A DNA stretch of 64,000 nucleotides from Polaribacter vadi (lineage in GTDB: Bacteria; Bacteroidota; Bacteroidia; Flavobacteriales; Flavobacteriaceae): the NCBI RefSeq assembly GCF_001761365.1, contig NZ_CP017477.1:2091001-2155000 (forward strand). The letters are read 5' to 3'. A program made the translations under genes and the position numbers. Numbering within the stretch: position 1 is the stretch's first letter; each line of letters opens with the position of its first letter. Of this stretch, positions 9,551 through 19,666 are shown one piece after another. The notes under the pieces were generated by a model that saw nothing but the letters and a program-made list of their open reading frames with translations, had not been told where the DNA came from and did not search any database.

Positions 9551-11128
9551 TTACAAAATATAATCTGTACTTATAAAATTAGATGCCTTTTTATCTAATA
9601 ATTCTTGTAAAATAGCATTATTGTATGGTGTATCTTTAGCTGCTACAAAGGTTCTTATTGAAAAAGAACGCAAAGCATCATGAACACTTAATGTTGCTAC
9701 TGCAGAATCTTTTCTACCTGTAAAAGGATATACATCTGGGCCTCTTTGTGCAGCACTATTTAAGTTTACTCTACAAACCAAATTCACTAAAGTATCAATT
9801 AAAGGCGCTAACGTTTTTACTTCGCTTCCAAAAACACTTACTTGTTGTCCGTAATTAGATGCAGCCATATCATCCAAAGGTTCTTGGATGTTTTTAAATG
9901 AAACGATTGGAGTAACTGGTCCAAATTGTTCTTCTTCAAAAACTCTAGAATCTTTAGAAACAGGATATAATACTGCTGGAAAAATATAATTTTCAGTAGT
10001 TTGCCCTCCTTTTTTATTGATAATTTCTGCTCCTTTTTCAACAGCATCATCAATTAATTCTTGAATATATGCTGGTTTACCTGGTTCTGGTAAAGGCGTT
10101 AATTTTACACCTTCTTCCCAAGGGTTACCAAACTTTAAACCATCTACTTTTGCAGCAAAACGTTTATTGAATTCATCTACAATATGTTCGTGAACATATA
10201 ATATTTTTAAAGCTGTACATCTTTGTCCGTTAAAAGAAGTAGCTCCAGAAATACATTCATCAATTGCCAAATCTAAATCTGCATCTGGTAAAACAATTCC
10301 TGGGTTTTTAGCTTCTAACCCTAAAACCAAACGCAATCTATTTTTCTGTGGATGATTTGCCTGAATCGCATTTGCTGATTTGCTATTTCCAATCAATGCT
10401 AAAACATCAACCAAACCAGTTTTCATAATTGGTGTTGCTAATGTTCTTCCTCTTCCATAAATAATATTTACAACGCCTGCAGGAAAACTACTTTGAAAAG
10501 CTTCTAATAAAGGTGATAATAATAAAACTCCATGTTTTGCAGGTTTAAAAACAGTTGTATTTCCCATAATTATAGCAGGAATTAACAATGCAAAAGTTTC
10601 ATTTAAAGGATAATTATAAGGACCTAAACATAAAACTACTCCTAAAGGTCCTCTTCTAATATGTGCATGAACTCCGCTGTTTTTTTCAAACTTGGCAGAA
10701 TCTCTATCCATTTGCTTGTAATCTTCAATCGTATCGTAAATATATTCTACAGTTCTATCGAATTCTTTTTGCGAATCTGGTAACGTTTTACCAATTTCCC
10801 ACATCAATAATTTTACAATTTCTTCTCTTTTGGTTTTCATCTGAATTACAAACTTTTCCATCGCTGCAATTCTGCCCTCTACTTTCATAGTTGGCCATAA
10901 ACCCTGACCTCTATCATAGGCTTTTACAGCTGCATTTAAAGCATCTATTGCTTCATCTCCAGTTAAGTTTGGTACAGAACCTAATAAGGTTGGTTTGTAT
11001 TCTTTAGTTGATGAAATTGTAGAATACACTTCAGCATTTTCACCTTTCCATTCTTTTAATTCGCCACCAACCAAATAAGTATTTTGATTTACAAGTGACG
11101 TGATTTTAAATTCGTTTGGAATTTCCAT
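9551..11128 (-). CDS. gapN: NADP-dependent glyceraldehyde-3-phosphate dehydrogenase (GapN-type aldehyde dehydrogenase)
   Basis: 525 residues from ATG 11128 ([13 protein letters not shown]). Aldehyde dehydrogenase superfamily: catalytic Cys about 304 in [11 protein letters not shown], general-base Glu about 272 in LGLEAKNPG, and cofactor-binding [11 protein letters not shown]. The N-terminal pattern and the GQRCTA catalytic loop fit non-phosphorylating GAPDH, which oxidises glyceraldehyde 3-phosphate directly to 3-phosphoglycerate and yields NADPH. A start 32 codons upstream (11224) is open but rejected because it would lie inside the terminator hairpin of the next gene (11202-11229). Substrate is inferred from family resemblance; another aldehyde is possible. 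Confidence 0.8.
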   Translation of the reverse strand: MEIPNEFKITSLVNQNTYLVGGELKEWKGENAEVYSTISSTKEYKPTLLGSVPNLTGDEAIDALNAAVKAYDRGQGLWPTMKVEGRIAAMEKFVIQMKTKREEIVKLLMWEIGKTLPDSQKEFDRTVEYIYDTIEDYKQMDRDSAKFEKNSGVHAHIRRGPLGVVLCLGPYNYPLNETFALLIPAIIMGNTTVFKPAKHGVLLLSPLLEAFQSSFPAGVVNIIYGRGRTLATPIMKTGLVDVLALIGNSKSANAIQANHPQKNRLRLVLGLEAKNPGIVLPDADLDLAIDECISGATSFNGQRCTALKILYVHEHIVDEFNKRFAAKVDGLKFGNPWEEGVKLTPLPEPGKPAYIQELIDDAVEKGAEIINKKGGQTTENYIFPAVLYPVSKDSRVFEEEQFGPVTPIVSFKNIQEPLDDMAASNYGQQVSVFGSEVKTLAPLIDTLVNLVCRVNLNSAAQRGPDVYPFTGRKDSAVATLSVHDALRSFSIRTFVAAKDTPYNNAILQELLDKKASNFISTDYIL

Positions 11129-11201
11129 TGATAAATTGATTAAATTATAGACCATAAATTTACGGAAAATTGATGTGTTTGTTAGTACCTTTTTAAAATA
11201 A

Positions 11202-11229
11202 AAAAAGTGCGACGTAAATCGCACTTTTT
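11202..11229 (-). terminator. intrinsic terminator of the M16 peptidase gene
   Basis: AAAAAGTGCGA (11202-11212) and TCGCACTTTTT (11219-11229) form a perfect 11-bp stem with loop CGTAAA, 60 bp past the peptidase stop codon. The A/T-rich arms supply a U-tract on either strand. Confidence 0.8.
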
Positions 11230-11288
11230 AAGAACTTGTTCTTTATATAATTAAGCTCGAAAGCGAAAATTATCGAATTAAAAAGAAT

Positions 11289-14141
11289 CTATAATTTTAC
11301 TTTTTCGGTTTTAATTTCATTTCCATCTTTATCCATCAAAATTACCTCATCAAAACCTAATTCTTTTAATTTTTTAAACTGAGTGGCTGCATCACCAACT
11401 ACTAAATAACCCATTTTTTTAGCATCTAAATATTTGTTTGCTAATTCCTTATGACGCTCTAGAGTCATTTCTCTTACAATTTTTTCTTCATCTGCAATGT
11501 AGCTTTTAGACATATCATAATTACTGATGTCTTGCAACATTCCTAAAAGTGCATATTGAGATTCGAAACGTCTTGCATTCGATTTTATCAATGCATTTTT
11601 AGTAAATTGTAAATCTTCATCTGAAATACCTTCTTTATATTTTTCAATTTCTTCTTTAAAAATACTTACAGATTCTGCAGTTGTATTTGTTCTTACACTT
11701 GATGATGCAGAGAATGTTCCAGGAATTTTAGAACCGCTAAAACCTGTTCTTGCTCCATAAGTATATCCTTTTTCTTCTCTTAAAATTAAATTTACATTTC
11801 CAGAAAAAGAGCCTCCTAATTTATAATTCATTACTGTTGCAGGAAAATAATCTGGATCTGTTTTTGCCATTGATAAATAACCAATATTAATTACAGATTG
11901 TTTTGAATCTGGAATATCAACAAAATATAAAGACGATTTATCTCTATCTGTATTTAAAGTATACGTTGGAATTGTAACTTCTTTACTCTTCCAGTTTTCC
12001 TCTAAACTTGATAAAACCTCTACTACTTTATCTTTCTTAATATTACCAACAATATGAAATTTTGCAACTGATGGTGAGAAGTTTTTTGTATAAAAATCTT
12101 TTAAATCTTGCATGGTAATCGAATCTACAGATGCAGCAGTTCCACTTGCTGGATATGCAAAAATATGATCTTTACCATATAAAATTTTGTTAGAAATATT
12201 ATTTGCAACCACATTTGGATTTGCAGAAGAACGATTAATGCCATTAATCGTGCTCGTTTTAATTCTCGCTAATTCTTCTTCATCCCATCTTGGGTTCAAT
12301 AAAATTTCTTCAACCAATTTCATGGTTGCATCAAAATTACGAACCAATGTATTTCCACTAATTGTAATTGCTTCATCACCAGTATACATTCTAATAGAAG
12401 CCCCTAACATTTCTATTTCTTCTTCTAATTGCTCTGGAGTTTTGGTGGCAGTTCCTTCCATCAAAATATCAGTCATTAAATTTGCAACACCATTTTTATT
12501 GATATCATCTAATAAATGCCCACCATCTAAAACAATACTAAAGTTTACAATTGGCAATTCAGTTTGCTCAATTCCTAAAACTTTCATGTCGTTATCTAAA
12601 GTAACAGCCCAAGATTCTGGGATGTTTAATTTTGGAGATTCGCCTATTTCTGGAGCCTTAGATCTATCAAAATTCGATTCAGTTTTTACAACTTCATCAT
12701 TTCTTTCTTCGATTTTTACTTCTACATTTTCTTTAATTTCTTCTTCTACAATATTTGCTTTCGTAGAGTTTTCCGCAATTAAATCTAAACTTCCTTTAGG
12801 AACAAAACTTGTAATTACATAAGGTTTATCCTTTAAATACGTGTTGTAAACACGCATCACATCTTCTTTTGTTACTTTTTTAATATTCTCTATATCTTGA
12901 GTGATAAAAGCAGGATCTCCAGTAAAAACATTATACCTCGCTAACTGAAAAGATTTTCCTAAAACACTGCTAATTGAATTGTAAAAACCAGTTTCTAAAC
13001 TCGCTTTAATACGTTCTACATCTTTTTCTGAAACACCTTCTTCTTCAAATTTTTGAAAAGATTCCATAATTGCAGTTTCTACATCTGCTAAGTTTTTACC
13101 AGTATTTGCAGTAACAACTACATGAAATTCTCCAGCCAATTCTTGTGAATTATTATAAGCAGAAACTCTTGAAGTTAATTCTTTTTCTTTAACCAACACT
13201 TTATACATTGGCGCTTTTTTTCCATCTGATAATACTTGTGCTAAAAAATCTAACGCATACGCATCTTCTGTATATTGCTCTAAAGTTGGCCAAACCATGT
13301 ACAATTGTGGTGCTCTTGCAAAATTATCTTCATGATACAACCTTTTCGTTTCAGCTAACGAAACTCTCTGTGGTTCTAAAGGCGCAACTTCTTGACGCTT
13401 TTTAATTTCACCAAAATATTTTTCGACCAATGCTTTTGCATCTTCTTTTTCAAAATCTCCTGCAAGTACTAAAGTTGCATTATTGGGTCCATAATATTTA
13501 TCATAAAATTCTTTTACATCTTCTACAGTAGCACTTTGTAAATCTACCAATTCTCCAATAACTTGCCAGTTATATGGATGATCTTCTGGATAAATTGCTT
13601 TGTCTAAAACCCAACTTGTATGTCCATAAGGATTGTTATCAACTCGTTGTCTTTTTTCATTCTGAACAACTTCTTGCTGATTATAAAAAGCAGCTTCTGT
13701 AACTGTGTTTATTAAAAAACCCATTCTGTCGCTTTCTAACCACATTACAGTTTCTAATGCATTTTTAGGAACAACTTCGTAATAAATAGTTCCATCTTTC
13801 CAAGTTCCACCATTTAAAGTTCCTCCTAAATCTTGAATTGTTTTAAAAAATTGATCTTGAGGAACATTTTCTGATTCTTGAAACAACATGTGTTCAAACA
13901 AGTGTGCAAAACCAGTTCTACCAGTTTTTTCTCTATTGGAACCCACTCCATATTGAATTGCCACAGACACAATTGGATCTGATTTATCTTGATGTAAAAC
14001 AACTTGCAAGCCGTTTTCTAATTCATATTTTTCAAACTCTACAGAAAGTTTATCCTCTTTAACTTCCTTTTTACAAGAATTAAATCCTAAGAAAAGTAAC
14101 AAGGCAACTACTGAAAATAAATTAAATTTTAGTTTTTTCAT
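11289..14141 (-). CDS. M16-family zinc metallopeptidase lipoprotein
   Basis: 950 residues. The signal peptide ends in GFNSC with Cys23 as probable lipid anchor, so it is likely attached to an envelope membrane. The inverted zinc motif HxxEH is present at 80-84 (HLFEH), with a third ligand expected in the NEKRQRVDN region. Two M16 halves are visible: an active N-terminal half (about 35-480) and a degenerate C-terminal half (about 520-930), joined by an acidic Lys/Glu-rich linker (VEEEIKENVEVKIEERNDE). This is the usual clamshell organisation of insulinase/pitrilysin-type peptidases. The substrate cannot be told. It is followed by its own terminator. Confidence 0.9.
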   Translation of the reverse strand: MKKLKFNLFSVVALLLFLGFNSCKKEVKEDKLSVEFEKYELENGLQVVLHQDKSDPIVSVAIQYGVGSNREKTGRTGFAHLFEHMLFQESENVPQDQFFKTIQDLGGTLNGGTWKDGTIYYEVVPKNALETVMWLESDRMGFLINTVTEAAFYNQQEVVQNEKRQRVDNNPYGHTSWVLDKAIYPEDHPYNWQVIGELVDLQSATVEDVKEFYDKYYGPNNATLVLAGDFEKEDAKALVEKYFGEIKKRQEVAPLEPQRVSLAETKRLYHEDNFARAPQLYMVWPTLEQYTEDAYALDFLAQVLSDGKKAPMYKVLVKEKELTSRVSAYNNSQELAGEFHVVVTANTGKNLADVETAIMESFQKFEEEGVSEKDVERIKASLETGFYNSISSVLGKSFQLARYNVFTGDPAFITQDIENIKKVTKEDVMRVYNTYLKDKPYVITSFVPKGSLDLIAENSTKANIVEEEIKENVEVKIEERNDEVVKTESNFDRSKAPEIGESPKLNIPESWAVTLDNDMKVLGIEQTELPIVNFSIVLDGGHLLDDINKNGVANLMTDILMEGTATKTPEQLEEEIEMLGASIRMYTGDEAITISGNTLVRNFDATMKLVEEILLNPRWDEEELARIKTSTINGINRSSANPNVVANNISNKILYGKDHIFAYPASGTAASVDSITMQDLKDFYTKNFSPSVAKFHIVGNIKKDKVVEVLSSLEENWKSKEVTIPTYTLNTDRDKSSLYFVDIPDSKQSVINIGYLSMAKTDPDYFPATVMNYKLGGSFSGNVNLILREEKGYTYGARTGFSGSKIPGTFSASSSVRTNTTAESVSIFKEEIEKYKEGISDEDLQFTKNALIKSNARRFESQYALLGMLQDISNYDMSKSYIADEEKIVREMTLERHKELANKYLDAKKMGYLVVGDAATQFKKLKELGFDEVILMDKDGNEIKTEKVKL

Positions 14142-14209
14142 TTGGCGAATTATTTAGTTAAACATTTGATAAAGATATATATAAAATCATATATCATTAT
14201 AAATTTTAA

Positions 14210-15475
14210 CTAAACTAAAAAATCAAACAGTTCTGGTTTGTCATTTAAATAGACACCAAAAAAGTTTCTTTCCTTCATTTTAATAATTAAAGGTGCTAAA
14301 TCTGCAGATGACTTTAACTCCAAACCAACAACTGCAGAACCATTTACTCTGTTGCTTTTTTTGGTATATTCAAAATGTGTAATATCATCATTTGGCCCTA
14401 AAATTTCTGCAACAAATTCTTTTAAAGCTCCTGCTCTTTGTGGAAATTTAATAATAAAGTAGTGTTTTAAGTTTGCATACAATAAGGCACGTTCTTTAAT
14501 TTCTGCAGTTCTTGTAATATCATTATTGCTTCCACTCACAATACAAACTACGTTTTTTCCTTTTATTTCATCAGCAAAAAAATCTAAAGCAGCAATACTT
14601 AAAGCGCCTGCAGGTTCTACAACAATGGCATCTTTATTATATAAATCTAAAATTGTTTGGCAAATTTTACCTTCAGGAACTGTAATTACTTTCGTTAAGT
14701 TTTGCTGGCAAATAGCAAAATTTAAATCACCAACTTTTTTTACTGCAGCTCCATCTACAAAGGAATCTATGGTATCTAAACTTGTGTTTTTTTTATTTTT
14801 GAAAGATGTTAGCATAGAAGGTGCTCCTTCTGGCTCAACTCCAATAATTTTTGTTTCTGGTGATAAATATTTAAAAACGGATGACAATCCTGCTGATAAT
14901 CCTCCTCCTCCAATAGGAACAAAAACGTAATCTATTTTTTCGTTAGTTTGATCCAATATTTCTAAACCAACTGTTGCTTGCCCTTCAATTACTTTTTTAT
15001 CATTAAAAGGATGAATAAACGTTTTGTTTTTTAAATCGCATTCTAACTTTGATGCATTAAAAGCATCATCAAAAGTATCGCCTTGAATTATTACATCAAT
15101 AAAATCTTCACCAAACATTTTTACTTGGTTTATTTTTTGATTTGGAGTTGGTGAAGGCATAAAAATTGTTCCTTTTATCTGCAATAATTTACAAGATAAA
15201 GCAACACCTTGTGCATGATTCCCAGCACTTGCACAAACAATACCTCGTTGTTTTTCATCCGAAGTTAAAGAAGACATTTTATTATAGGCTCCTCTAATTT
15301 TATAAGAACGAACTACTTGCAAATCTTCTCTTTTAAACAGAATGTTAGCATCAAATTGCTTAGAAAGATTATTATTTTTATTTAAGGGTGTTTTATAAGC
15401 AACACCTTCTAAATTCTTGGCAGCTTGTTTTATAGTTTCTAAACTTGGGAAATAAATTGGTTCTGTTTGCATCAT
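14210..15475 (-). CDS. ilvA: threonine dehydratase (threonine ammonia-lyase), biosynthetic
   Basis: 421 residues. PLP enzyme converting threonine to 2-oxobutanoate, the entry step to isoleucine. PLP lysine is Lys59 in RSYKIRGAYNK, and the glycine-rich phosphate loop reads GGGGLSAG. A C-terminal ACT-like regulatory domain (about 335-421, HYFIIKFPQRAGALKEFV) suggests feedback control by isoleucine. Two adjacent ATG codons begin the gene (15475 and 15472). A -7 element ends only 2 nt upstream of the first, so the second may be the true start. The gene follows ilvC, but a terminator and its own promoter lie between them. Confidence 0.93.
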   Translation of the reverse strand: MMQTEPIYFPSLETIKQAAKNLEGVAYKTPLNKNNNLSKQFDANILFKREDLQVVRSYKIRGAYNKMSSLTSDEKQRGIVCASAGNHAQGVALSCKLLQIKGTIFMPSPTPNQKINQVKMFGEDFIDVIIQGDTFDDAFNASKLECDLKNKTFIHPFNDKKVIEGQATVGLEILDQTNEKIDYVFVPIGGGGLSAGLSSVFKYLSPETKIIGVEPEGAPSMLTSFKNKKNTSLDTIDSFVDGAAVKKVGDLNFAICQQNLTKVITVPEGKICQTILDLYNKDAIVVEPAGALSIAALDFFADEIKGKNVVCIVSGSNNDITRTAEIKERALLYANLKHYFIIKFPQRAGALKEFVAEILGPNDDITHFEYTKKSNRVNGSAVVGLELKSSADLAPLIIKMKERNFFGVYLNDKPELFDFLV

Positions 15476-15476
15476 T

Positions 15477-15484
15477 CAAATGTA
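15477..15484 (-). promoter_or_regulatory. -7 element directly in front of ilvA
   Basis: Minus strand TACATTTG is an exact match to TAnnTTTG. It is followed by AATG and then ATG, so transcription would start at or near the second ATG of ilvA. A TTTTG lies about 14 nt upstream, a short spacing for a -33 element. Confidence 0.5.
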
Positions 15485-15523
15485 AAAAAGAAACCTGTCA
15501 AAATTTAGCAGTTTGACAGGTTT
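15485..15523 (-). terminator. intrinsic terminator after ilvC
   Basis: AAACCTGTCAAA (15491-15502) and TTTGACAGGTTT (15512-15523) form a 12-bp stem with a 9-nt loop. On the minus strand the stem runs into TTTCTTTTTTAC. It lies 25 bp past the ilvC stop and separates ilvDBHC from ilvA. Confidence 0.8.
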
Positions 15524-15548
15524 ATTGTAAAAATTGGGGGAAATTTAT

Positions 15549-17024
15549 TTAAGCGGATTTTATAACTTTCATTGCTGTCATTGAAGCTCTTAATTTTGCG
15601 CCTACTTTTTCTACAGGATGATTTCTAATAATGGCATTAATTCTAATTAATTCTTGATTATCAACATCATTAGAATCTGAAAATTTTTGACCAATTACAT
15701 TGGTAGAAACTGTTTTCATAAAATCAGTTAATAAAGGTTTACAAGCATGATCGAATAAATAACAACCATATTCTGCTGTATCAGAAATTACACGATTCAT
15801 TTCATATAACTTTTTACGAGCAATTGTATTTGCAATTAATGGAGTTTCATGTAGAGATTCGTAATATGCAGAAGCATCTATAATTCCAGATTCTGTCATT
15901 GCTTCAAAAGCCAATTCTACACCAGCTCTTACAAAAGCAACTAACAAAGTTCCATGATCAAAATATTCTTGTTCAGAAATTTCTTGACTCGTAACTTCTT
16001 GTTTTTCGAAAGCAGTATTTCCTGTTGCTTCTCTCCAAGTTAATAAGTTTTTATCATCATTTGCCCAATCTTCCATCATTGTTTTAGAGAAATGACCAGT
16101 CATAATATCATCCATATGTTTTTGAAATAATGGACGCATAATGTCTTTTAATTCTTCTGATAATCTGAATGCTTCCACTTTTGCAGGATTAGACAATCTG
16201 TCCATCATGTTTGTGATTCCTCCGTGTTTTAAAGCTTCAGTAGTAGTTTCCCAACCATATTGAATTAATTTTGCTGCATAACCAGCATCAATTCCTTCTG
16301 CAACCATTTTATCAAAAGATAAAATTGCACCTGTTTGTAACAAACCACATAAAATAGTTTGTTCACCCATTAAATCAGATTTTACTTCTGCCACAAAAGA
16401 GGATGCTAAAACACCAGCTCTATGACCTCCTGTTGCAACTGCATATGCTTTTGCTTGATCCCAACCTTTGTTTTCTGGATCGTTTTCTGGATGCACAGCA
16501 ATTAAAGTTGGCACTCCAAATCCTCTTTTATATTCTTCACGAACTTCTGAACCTGGACATTTTGGAGCGACCATAATTACAGTTAAGTCTTCACGAATTT
16601 GCATGCCTTCTTCCACAATATTAAAACCATGAGAATACGATAATGTTGCCCCTTTTTTCATTAAAGGCATTACAGTTTTCACAACATTTGTATGTTGTTT
16701 ATCTGGAGTTAGGTTGATCACCAAATCTGCAGTTGGCAACAATTCTTCATAAGTACCAACTGTAAAACCGTTAGAACTTGCATTTTTAAAAGAATCTCTT
16801 TTTTGGTCGATTGCTGCTTGACGTAAAGCATAAGAAATTTCTAAACCAGAATCTCTCATGTTTAAACCTTGGTTTAAGCCTTGAGCTCCACAACCCACAA
16901 TAACAATTTTCTTCCCTTTTAATGCGTTTATTCCGTCTTCAAATTCTGAAGCGTCCATAAATCTACATTTTCCTAATTGTTCTAACTTTTCTCTTAATGT
17001 TAATGTGTTGAAATAATTTGACAT
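15549..17024 (-). CDS. ilvC: ketol-acid reductoisomerase, class II (long form)
   Basis: 491 residues, the length of the class II enzyme with a duplicated C-terminal domain (class I is about 330-340). The NADPH-binding Rossmann motif [10 protein letters not shown] sits near residues 44-53. It isomerises and reduces acetolactate or acetohydroxybutyrate in valine/leucine and isoleucine synthesis. Metal-binding acidic residues are expected in each half (for example [10 protein letters not shown]). It lies 97 bp after ilvH in the same orientation. Confidence 0.95.
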   Translation of the reverse strand: MSNYFNTLTLREKLEQLGKCRFMDASEFEDGINALKGKKIVIVGCGAQGLNQGLNMRDSGLEISYALRQAAIDQKRDSFKNASSNGFTVGTYEELLPTADLVINLTPDKQHTNVVKTVMPLMKKGATLSYSHGFNIVEEGMQIREDLTVIMVAPKCPGSEVREEYKRGFGVPTLIAVHPENDPENKGWDQAKAYAVATGGHRAGVLASSFVAEVKSDLMGEQTILCGLLQTGAILSFDKMVAEGIDAGYAAKLIQYGWETTTEALKHGGITNMMDRLSNPAKVEAFRLSEELKDIMRPLFQKHMDDIMTGHFSKTMMEDWANDDKNLLTWREATGNTAFEKQEVTSQEISEQEYFDHGTLLVAFVRAGVELAFEAMTESGIIDASAYYESLHETPLIANTIARKKLYEMNRVISDTAEYGCYLFDHACKPLLTDFMKTVSTNVIGQKFSDSNDVDNQELIRINAIIRNHPVEKVGAKLRASMTAMKVIKSA

Positions 17025-17120
17025 TTTTTTATTTTTGTTTGATGTAAAAGATTTTGGAATAGAGAAAACAGAAATAAGCTTAGTTTATTTGCTGTTATCT
17101 CTCTTCTTTATACTATTTTT

Positions 17121-17654
17121 TTAGTTATTGTATGTTTCTAATAATGATGAAATTTTCATTTCTTCTTTGGTAATTGCAATTAAGCCTGATCTAGTATATT
17201 GCATAATTCCGAAGACACTTAATTTATCGTATAAAATTTTTATTTCTTCTTTTTTGCCTGATTTTTCCAGCACAAAAAACTCTTTATTTACAGTAACAAT
17301 TCTTGCATTACTTTCTTTAATGATATTCTGAATTTGGCGTTCTTCGAATAATAATTCAGATTTAATTTTAAACAGACCAGAAATTTGATAAATAATATCA
17401 TCTAAACTATGATAGTAGGCTTTGATTACCTCAACTTGCTTTTCTATCTGACCAATAATTTTCTTGATGTTTACCTCATTCATATTTACAACAACTGTAA
17501 ATTTCGAAACACCTTCAATTTCTGATGGAGACGTGTTTAAACTCTCTATATTGATATGTCTTCTTTGGAAAATTGCTGAAATTCGGTTCAACAATCCAAT
17601 ATTATTTTCAGTATAAATAGATACTGCATATAATTGTTCTTTTTCTGTACTCAT
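17121..17654 (-). CDS. ilvH: acetolactate synthase small (regulatory) subunit
   Basis: 177 residues. An N-terminal ACT domain (about 8-80: YAVSIYTENNIGLLNRISAIF and HINIESLNTSPSE) binds valine in this family and confers feedback inhibition on the IlvB catalytic subunit. A C-terminal ALS small-subunit domain follows. It lies between ilvB and ilvC. Confidence 0.92.
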   Translation of the reverse strand: MSTEKEQLYAVSIYTENNIGLLNRISAIFQRRHINIESLNTSPSEIEGVSKFTVVVNMNEVNIKKIIGQIEKQVEVIKAYYHSLDDIIYQISGLFKIKSELLFEERQIQNIIKESNARIVTVNKEFFVLEKSGKKEEIKILYDKLSVFGIMQYTRSGLIAITKEEMKISSLLETYNN

Positions 17655-17812
17655 ACTTTAATTCAAGGTTTAAAGTTTAAAGTTTCAAAGTTGAGTTCTA
17701 AATGATCCAATCTTTGTTCTTTTAATCTTGATTCTCTATGTTTTCTTCTATATTCTTTTTTTTACCTAGTAACTTTCCAACTTCATACTTCATACTTCCA
17801 GCTTCCAACTTC
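17655..17812. repeat. low-complexity spacer between ilvB and ilvH
   Basis: About 158 bp made of short degenerate repeats such as acttcatacttcatacttcc and ggtttaaagtttaaagttt. No ORF or hairpin stands out. The 15-mer GGTTTAAAGTTTAAA also occurs at 35161-35175 in another operon spacer. Confidence 0.55.
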
Positions 17813-19546
17813 TTACTCCAATCGAATATCTGAAACACTTGCTCCAGAAGGAACCATTGGAAAAACATTGCCTTCTTTTTCTACACAAACTTCTAAAAAG
17901 TAAGCTTCTTTACTTTCCATCATTTCTTTAACAGCATCTGCTAATTCCTCTCTTTTTGTAACTTTTTTTGCTTTGATATAATATCCTTCTGCAATTGCTA
18001 CAAAATTTGGGTTTATCATTTCTGTGGATGCATAGCGTTTGTCGAAAAATAACTGTTGCCATTGACGAACCATTCCTAAAAACTCGTTATTTAAAACCAC
18101 GATTTTTACAGCTGCTTTTTGCTGAAAAATAGTTCCTAATTCTTGAATGGTCATTTGATAGCCTCCATCACCAGAAATAGAAACAACTTCACGTTCTGGA
18201 GCTGCCATTTTTGCACCAATTGCTGCTGGCAAACCAAAACCCATGGTACCTAAACCACCAGAAGTAATATTACTTTTAGTTTTGTTGAAATCTGCATATC
18301 TACAAGCAATCATTTGATGCTGACCAACATCTGTTACAATTGCAGCTTCACCTTTACTTTGAATATTAATTTGATGAATTACTTCACCCATTGTTAACCC
18401 TTCTTTGGTTGGATGAATATCATTTTTAATTACTTTGTTATATTCAATTTCGTATAAATTTTTAAATTCTTGATGCCAATCTGTGTGTGAATTTGCATTT
18501 AATAATGGTAAAAGAGCTCCTAAAGTTGCTTTTGCATCACCCAAAACTGCAACATCTGTTTTTACATTTTTATCTATTTCTGCAGGATCAATTTCAAAAT
18601 GAATAACTTTTGCTTGTTTTGCATATTTGTTTAAATCGCCTGTAACTCTATCGTCAAAACGCATTCCAATAGCAATTAAAACATCACATTCGTTGGTTAA
18701 TTTATTAGGAGCATAATTTCCATGCATTCCTAACATTCCCACATTTAATGGATGAGTAGTTGGTATTGCTGAAGCTCCTAAAATTGTCCAAGCTGCAGGA
18801 ATTCCTGCTTTTTCAACAACTGCAATTAGTTCTTTTTCGGCTTCACTTAAAATAACTCCTTGTCCCCAAATTATAAACGGCTTTTTTGCTTCGTTGATAA
18901 TTTTTGCAGCAGCTTCTAGAGTACCTTCTACTGTTTTCGGAATTGGAAAATAACTTCTAACTTTCGTACACTTTTCATATACAAAATCGAATTCCTCAAA
19001 CTGTGCATCTTTTGTAATATCTACTAAAACAGGTCCTGGTCTTCCACTTTTTGCTATGTAAAATGCTTTTGCTAAAGCTGCAGGAATATCTGCTGCTTTT
19101 GTAACTTGACAATTCCATTTTGTAACAGGTGTAGAAATACCAACAATATCGGTTTCTTGAAAAGCATCACTTCCTAATAAATGAGAAGGTACTTGACCAG
19201 TAATACAAACCATTGGTGTAGAATCTATTTGTGCATCTGCAATACCAGTAATTAAATTGGTTGCACCTGGACCAGAAGTTGCAATTGCAACTCCAACTTT
19301 ACCAGAAATTCTAGCAAAACCTTGTGCAGAATGTGTTGCACCTTGCTCATGCCTCGTTAAAACATGATGAATTTTATCTTGATATTTGTACAATTCATCA
19401 TAAACAGGCATAATTGCGCCTCCTGGATAACCGTAAATTATCTTTACATCTTCTGCAATTAAACATCTAACAATTGCTTCGCTCCCAGAAATTCTTTCTG
19501 TAACTTTTTTAGCAGTTTCTGTGTTTGTTATGGTTTGAGTTTCCAT
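17813..19546 (-). CDS. ilvB: acetolactate synthase large (catalytic) subunit
   Basis: 577 residues. Thiamine-diphosphate enzyme condensing pyruvate with pyruvate or 2-oxobutanoate. Catalytic Glu67 lies in LTRHEQGATHSAQG, and the ThDP/Mg signature starts with GDGGYQMTIQEL near 456 and ends with VVLNNEF near 483. N-terminal ThDP-binding, central FAD-type and C-terminal ThDP domains are all present at normal length. Partner IlvH follows. It is part of the operon started by ilvD. Confidence 0.95.
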   Translation of the reverse strand: METQTITNTETAKKVTERISGSEAIVRCLIAEDVKIIYGYPGGAIMPVYDELYKYQDKIHHVLTRHEQGATHSAQGFARISGKVGVAIATSGPGATNLITGIADAQIDSTPMVCITGQVPSHLLGSDAFQETDIVGISTPVTKWNCQVTKAADIPAALAKAFYIAKSGRPGPVLVDITKDAQFEEFDFVYEKCTKVRSYFPIPKTVEGTLEAAAKIINEAKKPFIIWGQGVILSEAEKELIAVVEKAGIPAAWTILGASAIPTTHPLNVGMLGMHGNYAPNKLTNECDVLIAIGMRFDDRVTGDLNKYAKQAKVIHFEIDPAEIDKNVKTDVAVLGDAKATLGALLPLLNANSHTDWHQEFKNLYEIEYNKVIKNDIHPTKEGLTMGEVIHQINIQSKGEAAIVTDVGQHQMIACRYADFNKTKSNITSGGLGTMGFGLPAAIGAKMAAPEREVVSISGDGGYQMTIQELGTIFQQKAAVKIVVLNNEFLGMVRQWQQLFFDKRYASTEMINPNFVAIAEGYYIKAKKVTKREELADAVKEMMESKEAYFLEVCVEKEGNVFPMVPSGASVSDIRLE

Positions 19547-19666
19547 ATTTTCTTTTTTGAGATGAAAGAATAAAGAAAATAGAACAAAGACTTTATCATC
19601 TTGTTTCTCTCTCTTTTTTCTTATATATTGTTTCTTGTCTCTTTTAAATGTTGATTCAATTCTAGT

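Noticed and set aside
11129..11224. 32-codon N-terminal extension of the GapN-type gene
   Set aside because: It starts inside the terminator hairpin of the M16 gene (11202-11229), and the family begins at MEIPNEF.
19547..19666. Second attenuator between ilvD and ilvB
   Set aside because: Only a chance Met-Ile-Lys frame and pyrimidine-rich runs; no terminator stem.
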